Source: an uncultured Oscillospiraceae bacterium
Lineage (GTDB): Bacteria > Bacillota > Clostridia > Oscillospirales > Acutalibacteraceae
DNA: 9,770 nucleotides
Direction: 5' to 3'
NCBI GenBank assembly: GCA_900543215.1
Contig: UQQR01000045.1
Location: 1 to 9,770, forward strand
The stretch's first letter is position 1. Each line of letters starts with the position of its first letter. Positions 1-5,232 of the stretch are shown one piece after another. Both the position numbers and the translations under genes were made by a program. The notes beneath the pieces are model-generated. The model had not been told where the DNA came from. It searched no databases and saw nothing but the letters and a program-made list of their open reading frames with translations.

Positions 1-343
1 TTACTGTTTCACTGTCTTTGTTTTCTTCTTCAATAAAGGCTTCAATTGGATTAAACTCTAAAACTTTGTTTTTAGAATTAGCAATTTGTCAAAATGTATC
101 TTCTGGTAAAAACAAGGTGTCATTTGCAATTAAATTTGTTATGGAAGTGGATTTATGGCTTATTGCTCTTGTTACAATAACTGTAGCTGCTCTTTCTCTC
201 ATACCGGTATTTTCACCTGTTGCAGGACCAATTACTACAATGATTGGTAGTTTGGTTTCACAGCTGGAAATCACACTTCCAGCCTTTTCTACATCTATGG
301 TTACGGTATTATATGCTATTCCATGATAATGAATTTATAATTT
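1..343 (-). pseudogene. Unidentified gene fragment, interrupted by a stop
   Basis: A minus-strand reading frame is open from about 343 to the window edge except for one TGA at 89-91. It reads ...GENTGMRERAATVIVTRA... before the stop and continues as QIANSKNKVLEFNPIEAF afterwards, with the same A/T-rich codon use, so it looks like one gene with a nonsense mutation. No start codon is visible: a TAA lies just upstream and the IS110 element begins nearby, so the 5' part is missing or was displaced by the insertion. I do not recognise the family. The opposite strand is also open, but its translation has the hydrophobic, low-charge look of an antisense frame. TGA ends other genes here (transposase, 3765-3767, 7410-7412), so recoding to Trp is unlikely. 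Confidence 0.4.
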
Positions 344-371
344 TGTTTGAGGAGCAAGTTTGAAACAAAAT
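340..371. repeat. 9-bp inverted repeat at the IS110 right end
   Basis: ATTTTGTTT (340-348) and AAACAAAAT (363-371) are perfect reverse complements separated by 14 nt. They lie where the broken gene fragment ends and the element's 3' noncoding tail begins. This may be part of the IS right end or a hairpin at the insertion junction; which of the two is not decidable here. Confidence 0.45.
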
Positions 372-409
372 AACTATTCACACAAGCAAAAAAAGAGCAT
401 AGCAAACAA

Positions 410-426
410 GCCGTCGAAAAGGCGGC
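410..426. other. Small hairpin downstream of the transposase
   Basis: GCCGTC (410-415) and GGCGGC (421-426) pair around a GAAAA loop if one G-T wobble is allowed. It lies about 30 nt beyond the transposase stop. On the transposase strand the stem has a C-A mismatch and is followed by TTGTTTGC rather than a clean T-tract, so it is at best a weak terminator. Confidence 0.3.
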
Positions 427-454
427 AAAAAGAAAGTCTTGGAAGCGGTTAAGG

Positions 455-1714
455 TCAAGGTGAAGAAGAAACAACCTCATCCTTGAAAAAGTAACCTCTT
501 TTGCGAAGCAGTGCAAGCCCTTCCGCTTTAGAGATGACGACAGAATGTTCTGTAAGCTTATCCTTAAGATAACCGTTTGGAGAATAGGGCTCAAGCTTGG
601 ACAGTATGTTCCAGATAGCGGTCAGGAGCATACGGCAAATAGCAATAATGGCTTTTTTATGTCCACGACGAGCCTTGAGTCTGCGGTATCGTTCTTTGAA
701 TTCGGGATGCTTGTCCGAACGGATTACAGCATTAGCAACCTGAACAAGCAAAGGTTTAAGATAAGTACCTGCTTTTGAGATACGGGTAGATTTAACCTTA
801 GAATCGCTTTTGTCATTACGGGGACAACATCCTGCCCAAGAAACAAGATGTTTTGAAGTTGGGAAAACGGACATATCTACACCGATTTCGGAAATGACAG
901 AAATTGCAGTAATAGGGTCAGAATTCAAGCACGGAACAGTTTGCAGTAATTCAAGAGCATATGCATACGGTTCGGCTAAGTGTTGAATTACAAATTCAAT
1001 ATTTTGCCTATGAGTGCGGATTTCGTCAATGTGGTTCAGACACTCTTTAAGTCTTGTGGCTTGTTCATGGGAAACAGCACCGTCAACAGCAGCCTGAATT
1101 TCTTCAATAGGCTTTTTACAGCGCCTGTCTACAAAAGGTGTCACATCAAAGCTTTGACCCGGATGCTCTAAAATGTAATTGATGATGGAACGTGAGGATT
1201 TGTCAAACACGTCGGAAAACACATCATCAAGCTTTAGATTAGAAACTGTAAGGCAATTTAGAGCACGGTTCTTTTCGCTGGTAAGGATATTCGTCAATTT
1301 GGTTCGGTAGCGTACTAAGTCCCTAAGTTGACGTATATCCGCCGGTGGAATAAAACTCGGTTTAATCATATCACACATAAACAGGTCACAAATCCATTTA
1401 GCGTCTTTACGGTCGGTTTTGTTTCCTTTTTGCGGTTTGGTATATTTAGGGTGAGCGAGCGTTACAAAACAAGATTTTTCAAGGATGTTGAATACCGGAA
1501 TCCAATACTTGCCTGTAGATTCCATACAAACATCGGTACAAGAATATTTTGCAAGCCAATCAGCTAATTCCTTTAATCCTTTAGAGAACGAGGAAAAGCG
1601 AGCCTGCTTGTACTCTGTACGACCGTTTGTATCGGTAATACCAATGCAAGCATAAATCCAAGTCTTGTGGACATCAAGTCCGCAACAGTTTTTACGAAAA
1701 ATTTTAAATGCCAT
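455..1714 (-). CDS. IS110-family transposase (DEDD/serine recombinase)
   Basis: The 419-aa protein has the usual IS110 length and both family domains. The N-terminal RuvC-like DEDD domain shows D14 (GLDVHK), E65 (CMESTGKYW) and D101/D104 (GNKTDRKDAKW). A coiled-coil stretch spans about 200-245. The C-terminal Transposase_20 domain spans about 255-345, with SWAGCCPRN and STRISKAGTYLK; by alignment to the usual N-x-E-S-A-G-K motif, S303 is the likely catalytic serine. In this family the enzyme cuts and religates donor and target DNA, guided in characterised members by a bridge RNA. The ATG is preceded by GGAGG with a 4-nt gap. The reading frame is complete, so the element may still be active. 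The gene is probably read from the same promoter as the leader RNA upstream. Confidence 0.92.
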   Translation of the reverse strand: MAFKIFRKNCCGLDVHKTWIYACIGITDTNGRTEYKQARFSSFSKGLKELADWLAKYSCTDVCMESTGKYWIPVFNILEKSCFVTLAHPKYTKPQKGNKTDRKDAKWICDLFMCDMIKPSFIPPADIRQLRDLVRYRTKLTNILTSEKNRALNCLTVSNLKLDDVFSDVFDKSSRSIINYILEHPGQSFDVTPFVDRRCKKPIEEIQAAVDGAVSHEQATRLKECLNHIDEIRTHRQNIEFVIQHLAEPYAYALELLQTVPCLNSDPITAISVISEIGVDMSVFPTSKHLVSWAGCCPRNDKSDSKVKSTRISKAGTYLKPLLVQVANAVIRSDKHPEFKERYRRLKARRGHKKAIIAICRMLLTAIWNILSKLEPYSPNGYLKDKLTEHSVVISKAEGLALLRKRGYFFKDEVVSSSP

Positions 1715-1739
1715 AAAACCTCCAAAACAAATTATTTTG

Positions 1740-1925
1740 AAGATTCGGCATTGACTGGTTGTTCGGCAAAATCGAGTCGATTTGAAAGAGATAAGTTTAC
1801 GGGCTACTTTTTTTCGCCATTCGTTGATGCCTTAACGAACAACCGAACCATATAATCATGCGGGGTTTGCCGCTATACAGCCCTGCCACTCACCTCCACG
1901 GGTTCTGTAGTTTACCGAACCTCCG
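1740..1925 (-). ncRNA. Candidate bridge RNA of the IS110 element
   Basis: The leader between the IS end and the transposase is noncoding and rich in pairings. In transcript order these are: a palindrome AACCTCGGAGGTT (1930-1918); a stem in which CTACAG+CCC (1910-1900) pairs with GGG+CTGTATAG (1883-1873), enclosing a 16-nt loop GTGGAGGTGAGTGGCA (1899-1884); a short GCGG/CCGC hairpin (1873-1860); a 9-bp long-range stem GGTTGTTCG (1844-1836) with CGAACAACC (1765-1757), enclosing a large loop; and inside it a small hairpin at 1783-1769. Two loop-bearing stems and a length near 180 nt match the architecture reported for IS110 bridge RNAs such as that of IS621, where the loops pair with target and donor DNA. 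Folding was done by eye; transcript ends are estimates. Confidence 0.6.
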
Positions 1926-1930
1926 AGGTT

Positions 1931-1939
1931 ATTATATCA
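1931..1939 (-). promoter_or_regulatory. Extended -10 promoter for the IS110 leader RNA
   Basis: On the minus strand the sequence TGATATAAT is a perfect extended -10 (TGnTATAAT). It places the transcription start near 1924, exactly at the 5' edge of the structured leader. No good -35 hexamer lies at normal spacing. That is tolerable for an extended -10, or the -35 may be supplied by the other IS end when the element circularises, as described for some IS110 members. Confidence 0.55.
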
Positions 1940-1952
1940 AAAAATATTATTA

Positions 1953-1999
1953 GCGAAAGTTAGCCAAACGGGTTTCATAACCCCGTTGGTGCCTTTCGC
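1953..1999. repeat. Long imperfect hairpin at the IS110 outer boundary
   Basis: GCGAAAG (1953-1959) pairs with CTTTCGC (1993-1999). Inside it CCAA and CGGG (1964-1972) pair with CCCG and TTGG (1982-1989), around a loop centred on TCAT. The whole palindrome spans 47 bp and sits between the IS leader promoter and the next gene. IS110 elements are known to target palindromic repeats, so this may be the target repeat; it could also be part of the IS end or a leader hairpin of the 2019 gene. Confidence 0.5.
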
Positions 2000-2018
2000 G
2001 GAAAGGCAGATTATAAAC

Positions 2019-2531
2019 ATGAAAAAAAGGATTATCGTTATATCAGTCTTGATTGTGTCTTTATATTTGATTGTTGCTACGATTTACAATAATAATAAAT
2101 CTAAAAATCAATCGATAGATATTGACGTAGAGTTCTTACAAACAAATTTAACAACTCCTATGGATGAAAAATATGATGTTGCTGAAGTGCTTCATGTTGA
2201 AAAATTCACTAAAGCGGAATCTCTTGTTATAGCATTAGCAAAAGATTCAAACGGTATTCCTTGGATTTATGTTACATGGGATGGAATATCAAGGTATTGT
2301 CACGGAATAAACTTTTCAATATACGATTTAACTAATTTTAACGATCCGTATGATTGTATCGAACTGGAGTCAACCGAGTTTGGACAGCCGTATGTTTGTG
2401 TTTTTCAGAATCCTGATCAAGATACTATAGTTGTTAACGGAATAGAGCACGATGTGTTTATGTTTGATTGCACAATCGATGGCGTTGATTATAATCTTGG
2501 TTTTTATTGCGGATTAATTGAAAATAAATAA
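2019..2531 (+). CDS. Small membrane-anchored protein, unknown function
   Basis: The 170-aa protein starts MKKRIIVISVLIVSLYLIVA, a single N-terminal transmembrane or uncleaved signal segment (about 4-22), then a short Asn/Lys/Ser linker and an acidic extracytoplasmic domain of about 135 residues with several aromatics and six cysteines. I chose the ATG at 2019, with GGAAAGG upstream at 2000-2006, over an earlier in-frame TTG at 1986 that lies inside a palindrome. I do not recognise the family. It is closed by a strong terminator 50 nt downstream and is followed by an RHS/YD-repeat relic. That arrangement suits an immunity protein at an eroded RHS toxin locus, but this is inference from position only. 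Confidence 0.6.
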   Translation: MKKRIIVISVLIVSLYLIVATIYNNNKSKNQSIDIDVEFLQTNLTTPMDEKYDVAEVLHVEKFTKAESLVIALAKDSNGIPWIYVTWDGISRYCHGINFSIYDLTNFNDPYDCIELESTEFGQPYVCVFQNPDQDTIVVNGIEHDVFMFDCTIDGVDYNLGFYCGLIENK

Positions 2532-2583
2532 TTTAAAAGAGGATATGTGACGGTTCTTTATCTTGAGAAAATCTCCTTAAAAG

Positions 2584-2612
2584 AGCGGTTGGCTTCGGCT
2601 GACCGCTTTTTG
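2584..2612 (+). terminator. Rho-independent terminator with UUCG tetraloop
   Basis: A 10-bp stem, AGCGGTTGGC paired with GCTGACCGCT (two wobbles), is closed by a TTCG tetraloop and followed by TTTTT. It ends transcription of the 2019 gene. A-rich sequence on the left side (AAAAG) could make it weakly bidirectional. Confidence 0.88.
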
Positions 2613-2615
2613 TTA

Positions 2616-2741
2616 CACACTATACGGTTAGGCAACAGAAGACTTAAAGAGATGACCTATGCGAACGGAAATATTATGCGGGCGACATATAACGGTTACG
2701 GTCATCTGATGCTAAAAACACCTTTTTTCGGTGGTTTCTGA
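2616..2741 (+). pseudogene. RHS/YD-repeat protein relic
   Basis: Read in one frame this stretch gives LGNRRLKEMTYANGNIMRAT followed by YNGYGHLMLK, then a TGA at 2739-2741. The Tyr-Ala-Asn-Gly-Asn and Tyr-Asn-x-Tyr-Gly spacing is that of YD repeats from RHS proteins, which form shells around C-terminal toxins. Only about one and a half repeats remain. There is no plausible start or ribosome binding site, and a terminator lies directly upstream. It is best read as a decayed stub of a larger RHS gene, left after rearrangement of a toxin/immunity cassette. Confidence 0.5.
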
Positions 2742-2756
2742 CGGTTCACCGACTGG

Positions 2757-2794
2757 CAAGCCAAATAGGGCGTTTGCTCCTGATTGGCTTTTTC
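2757..2794 (+). terminator. Probable Rho-independent terminator after the YD-repeat relic
   Basis: AGCCAA (2759-2764) pairs with TTGGCT (2784-2789). An inner AGG/CCT pairing lies in between, and TTTTTC follows. It lies about 18 nt past the stop of the YD-repeat relic, as expected for the end of a former RHS transcription unit. Confidence 0.55.
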
Positions 2795-2975
2795 TATATT
2801 TGCGAATGGAGAGGAAAGCGGAATAAATACCCATTCGGTCGACGGCGGCGCAGGGATTGTGAGCAACAGTAACAACCTGCAATTAAACCGTAATTTCAAC
2901 GGCTTAAGCGACCGGATTCGTATTTTAAACCCGCATAAACCGTTACAAAAGAAGAAAAGTAATGTATATTCATAA
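2784..2975 (+). other. Unassigned open frame after the RHS relic
   Basis: The frame encodes about 63 residues, including NSNNLQLNRNFNGLSDRIRI, and ends in TAA. Its composition is protein-like, with Asn-rich central residues and a basic tail. There is no ribosome binding site, its first possible start lies inside the upstream terminator hairpin, and I recognise no domain. It may be another remnant of the RHS locus, or a repeated noncoding sequence that happens to be open. Confidence 0.25.
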
Positions 2976-3139
2976 TAAATTTATATTTTAAATCTACAAA
3001 ATATGACATTTGCATCGTTTTTTAAATGCTATAATAGATTATGTTACAAATTATTCATTGCTAATAAAACAAAATTCAATAATTAATATCAAACACCAAC
3101 AAATTCCGCAACTGATTATTGTGTTTTAATGGGAAGGAG
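2976..3139 (+). promoter_or_regulatory. Intergenic promoter of the lysis unit
   Basis: This very A/T-rich gap holds an extended -10, TGCTATAAT, at 3027-3035. TTTGCA (3009-3014) or the overlapping hexamers are only a poor -35. Transcription would start near 3042 and leave a leader of about 100 nt before the HTH gene. No clear operator palindrome was found in the leader, and nothing else was seen in the gap. Confidence 0.5.
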
Positions 3140-3436
3140 ATGGTTCGCTTAGGGAGAGCCGAAAGACGTTTAAAGCTCATAAAATTGTTATGTCAACGCC
3201 GCCATGAAACGATTATTAACCTTTCTAAAGAGTTTAATGTCTCTGTACGAACCATCCAAAGAGATATAGATGAAATAAGCGATATGTTGCCGATTTATGT
3301 TAAAACAGGCAGATACAATGGCGGTGTTTATGTGGTTGACGGATTCAATGGTGGCAAAATGTATATGAGTGATAATGAAATAGCGGTACTTGAAAAAGTA
3401 AGGGACAACTGTTGTCAGGTTTATGTTCTACAATAA
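3140..3436 (+). CDS. DeoR/WYL-type HTH transcriptional regulator, short form
   Basis: The 98-aa protein opens with an HTH_11-like winged helix (about 4-60). RRLKLIKLLCQRRHETIINL leads to the recognition helix VSVRTIQRDIDEI, followed by the wing VKTGRYNGGVYVVDGF. The C-terminal ligand-binding (WYL) domain of full-length relatives is absent; only about 25 residues follow. The ATG at 3140 directly abuts AAGGAG (3134-3139), which is too close for normal initiation. The only in-frame alternative just upstream is a TTG at 3119 with no good ribosome binding site. It is the first gene after the promoter at 3027-3035 and precedes the lysis genes in the same direction, so it probably controls them. Confidence 0.8.
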   Translation: MVRLGRAERRLKLIKLLCQRRHETIINLSKEFNVSVRTIQRDIDEISDMLPIYVKTGRYNGGVYVVDGFNGGKMYMSDNEIAVLEKVRDNCCQVYVLQ

Positions 3437-3473
3437 AACTGCAGCTGCAAAAAATAACGAAAGGAGAGGTCTT

Positions 3474-3767
3474 ATGGAGGACATAAATATTGTTTTGGCA
3501 AATCACGAGCAAAAGCTTGCTATGCTGGAAAATGAAATTTCCGAGCTTAAATCCGTTCAGGCAGAGATCCGCACTATGAACGAAACCTTAGTAACTCTTG
3601 CAACCGAGCTTAAGCATACAAACGAGCATCTGGCGCGCCACGAAAAGAAAATCGATGAAATTGAAGCAGTACCGAAAATGCGAATGCAGCAAATTGTAAC
3701 CGCAATAATCGCGGCATTGTCAGGCGGGGTTATTTCTACGGTTATCGGACTGCTAATTAAGGGGTGA
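3474..3767 (+). CDS. XhlA-like membrane-associated lysis protein
   Basis: The 97-aa protein has a long amphipathic coiled coil (about 5-72, heptads rich in Leu/Ile/Glu/Lys). A single C-terminal transmembrane helix follows (about 76-96, IVTAIIAALSGGVISTVIGL). This is the layout of XhlA/hemolysin-type proteins, which accompany holins in phage and PBSX-like lysis cassettes. The start is the ATG at 3474, with AAGGAG at 3461-3466 upstream. An earlier in-frame ATG at 3423 overlaps the regulator gene and lacks a ribosome binding site. The holin gene follows after 5 nt. The assignment rests on architecture and context, since this family diverges quickly in sequence. Confidence 0.75.
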   Translation: MEDINIVLANHEQKLAMLENEISELKSVQAEIRTMNETLVTLATELKHTNEHLARHEKKIDEIEAVPKMRMQQIVTAIIAALSGGVISTVIGLLIKG

Positions 3768-3772
3768 TATAA

Positions 3773-4048
3773 ATGAATTATAAGGATTATATTAAAAAAG
3801 AATTGCTTATTCTTATTCCAGTGCTTTATATTATCGGCATAGGTCTTAAAAAAAGCAAGGTTCCCGATAAACGGATTCCTGTTATTATAGGAATAATCGG
3901 GATTGTGCTGTCTGCCGTTTGGGTTACTGCCACAAGCGATATTTTCGGAATTAAGGACGCGGCTTATGCTGTGTTCACCTCGGTGACGCAGGGTATTCTT
4001 GCGGCGGGTGCAAGCGTTTATGCGAATCAGCTTATTGTTCAGACATAA
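3773..4048 (+). CDS. Phage-type holin (Hol44/holin superfamily V-like)
   Basis: The 91-aa protein has three hydrophobic segments: ILIPVLYIIGIGL (about 12-25), IPVIIGIIGIVLSAVWV (about 35-51) and the C-terminal stretch around VTQGILAAGASVYANQL (about 70-88). The basic KKSKVPDKR turn lies between the first two. The pattern is typical of the clostridial phage_holin_5_2 (Hol44) group. Such proteins oligomerise in the cytoplasmic membrane and open holes that let the endolysin reach the wall. The AAGGGGTG ribosome binding site overlaps the stop of the preceding gene, so the two are probably translationally coupled. The amidase starts 15 nt downstream. Confidence 0.88.
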   Translation: MNYKDYIKKELLILIPVLYIIGIGLKKSKVPDKRIPVIIGIIGIVLSAVWVTATSDIFGIKDAAYAVFTSVTQGILAAGASVYANQLIVQT

Positions 4049-4063
4049 AAGGAGGAATGAAAA

Positions 4064-5131
4064 ATGGATATTATAAAAGCATATGCGGTAAATAATTTGT
4101 GCTATAAAGCGGCGCAAAAAATGACGCCTAAGGGAATTGTAGTTCATTCGACAGGCGCTAATAATCCGTATCTGAAAAGATATGTGGACTGTCCTGAAAA
4201 GCTCGGAACAAACACAAACGGAAACCATTGGAATCAGCCTGAGCCTGACGGCAGGAAGGTATGTGTTCACGCTTTTATCGGGTACGATAAGGATATGCAG
4301 GTCAGGGTCGCGGGGATTCTTCCGCTTGATATTTGCTGTTGGGGAGTCGGGCAGGGCTCAAAGGGAAGCTATAATTATTCCCCCGCATATATTCAGTTTG
4401 AAATTTGCAAGGATAATTTAACTGATAAGACTTACTACGTAAAAGCATTCTCAGTTGCAACTAAATACTGTGCCGAGCTTTGTAAAATCTTCGGTATTGC
4501 AGTTGATAAAATTGTAGGACATTGTGAAGCTTATCGTTTGGGCTATGGCAGTAATCACGGCGACCCAGAGCATTGGATGAAAAATTTCGGTGAAACGATG
4601 GACGATTTTCGAAAAGCGGTTTCCGAGCTTTTGAAAGACGGCGGTGAAAACACGCTGAATAGCGCAAATTCTAAAGCAACGGTTGCTTATGAAATTTGTG
4701 AAGGCGATTTAGTTGCAATAGCAAAGGACGCGGTTTATTATTCGGGCGCTACTGTTCCCGATTGGGTTAAGAATCAGCGTTGGTATGTTAAAGAAATATC
4801 GGAAAGTGACAGAGTCGTAATTGACAAAAACGAATCCGGCACAAATTCCATATGCAGTCCGATAAGTAAAAAATATTTGACTGTGATAAAGTCTGACGGC
4901 GGAAATGATTGTAATTCGGAAAGAAATGAATGTCCTTATCTTGTAAAGGTGATCGTAGATGTACTTAATATACGCAAGGGTGCGGGAGCCGATACAGACA
5001 AGGTTGGTAGCATTACCGATCGCGGAGTTTACACAATTGTTTCCGAAGAAAACGGCATAGGCGCCTCAAAATGGGGAAAGCTTAAATCGGGTGCAGGCTG
5101 GATTTCGCTCGACTATACGAAAAAAATTTAA
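4064..5131 (+). CDS. Endolysin: N-acetylmuramoyl-L-alanine amidase with SH3 domain
   Basis: The 355-aa protein opens with an amidase_2/PGRP-like zinc domain (about 10-190). VVHSTG supplies H28, IQFEI supplies E113, and GHCEAYRLGYGSNHGDPEHW (152-171) supplies H153 and a second ligand, probably D167 or H165. A middle module (about 205-280; GDLVAIAKDAVYYSGATVPD, then SPISKKYLTVI) resembles the SH3-like wall-binding unit of clostridial phage endolysins. The C-terminus (about 290-355; VLNIRKGAG, SKWGKL, GWISLDY) is a bacterial SH3b domain. It would cleave the bond between muramic acid and L-alanine in peptidoglycan. It has no signal peptide, so it depends on the holin for release. A strong AGGAGG ribosome binding site precedes the ATG. 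Confidence 0.92.
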   Translation: MDIIKAYAVNNLCYKAAQKMTPKGIVVHSTGANNPYLKRYVDCPEKLGTNTNGNHWNQPEPDGRKVCVHAFIGYDKDMQVRVAGILPLDICCWGVGQGSKGSYNYSPAYIQFEICKDNLTDKTYYVKAFSVATKYCAELCKIFGIAVDKIVGHCEAYRLGYGSNHGDPEHWMKNFGETMDDFRKAVSELLKDGGENTLNSANSKATVAYEICEGDLVAIAKDAVYYSGATVPDWVKNQRWYVKEISESDRVVIDKNESGTNSICSPISKKYLTVIKSDGGNDCNSERNECPYLVKVIVDVLNIRKGAGADTDKVGSITDRGVYTIVSEENGIGASKWGKLKSGAGWISLDYTKKI

Positions 5132-5151
5132 TTTTTTATATTAATTTTTTT

Positions 5152-5183
5152 AACTCGGACAGAAACTGTCCGGGTTATTTTTT
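5152..5183 (+). terminator. Rho-independent terminator closing the lysis unit
   Basis: AACTCGGACAG (5152-5162) pairs with CTGTCCGGGTT (5166-5176) through 11 bp including one wobble. The loop is AAA and is followed by A then TTTTTT. It lies 20 nt after the amidase stop and separates the lysis genes from the next operon. Confidence 0.9.
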
Positions 5184-5232
5184 ATACTATGCTTGCAGCT
5201 GTAAAAAAACATAAAAAGAAGGAAAGATTATA

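Larger units (their letters stand above)
340..1950 (-). mobile_element. IS110-family insertion sequence (ends approximate)
   Basis: The element consists of a full-length IS110-type transposase on the minus strand, a long structured noncoding leader upstream of it (1715 to about 1950) and a short tail downstream (about 340-454). The long upstream and short downstream noncoding segments fit the IS110 subgroup rather than the IS1111 subgroup, whose noncoding RNA lies downstream of the gene. IS110 elements have no classical terminal inverted repeats and duplicate little or no target, so the ends cannot be fixed from one copy. I place them near the 9-bp inverted repeat at 340-371 and between the promoter at 1931-1939 and the hairpin at 1953-1999; the outer end could lie as far out as about 2000. 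Confidence 0.7.

Noticed and set aside
89..91. Stop codon recoding (TGA as tryptophan) across the window
   Set aside because: Other genes in the window end normally at TGA (455-457, 3765-3767, 7410-7412) and use TGG for tryptophan, so the window as a whole uses the standard code.
3..326. Plus-strand open frame of about 100 codons at the left edge
   Set aside because: Its translation is hydrophobic and lacks the charge balance of a coding frame, there is no ribosome binding site, and it is antisense to a better minus-strand frame.
316..594. Minus-strand 92-codon frame overlapping the transposase end
   Set aside because: It overlaps the well-supported transposase in another frame and has no family resemblance.
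1918..1930. Palindrome AACCTCGGAGGTT as an operator site
   Set aside because: It lies at the predicted 5' end of the leader RNA and is better explained as the first hairpin of that RNA.
3557..4270. Long minus-strand frame of 237 codons opposite the lysis genes
   Set aside because: It lies antisense to three well-supported genes with good ribosome binding sites and has a random, Ile/Arg/Ser-rich composition.
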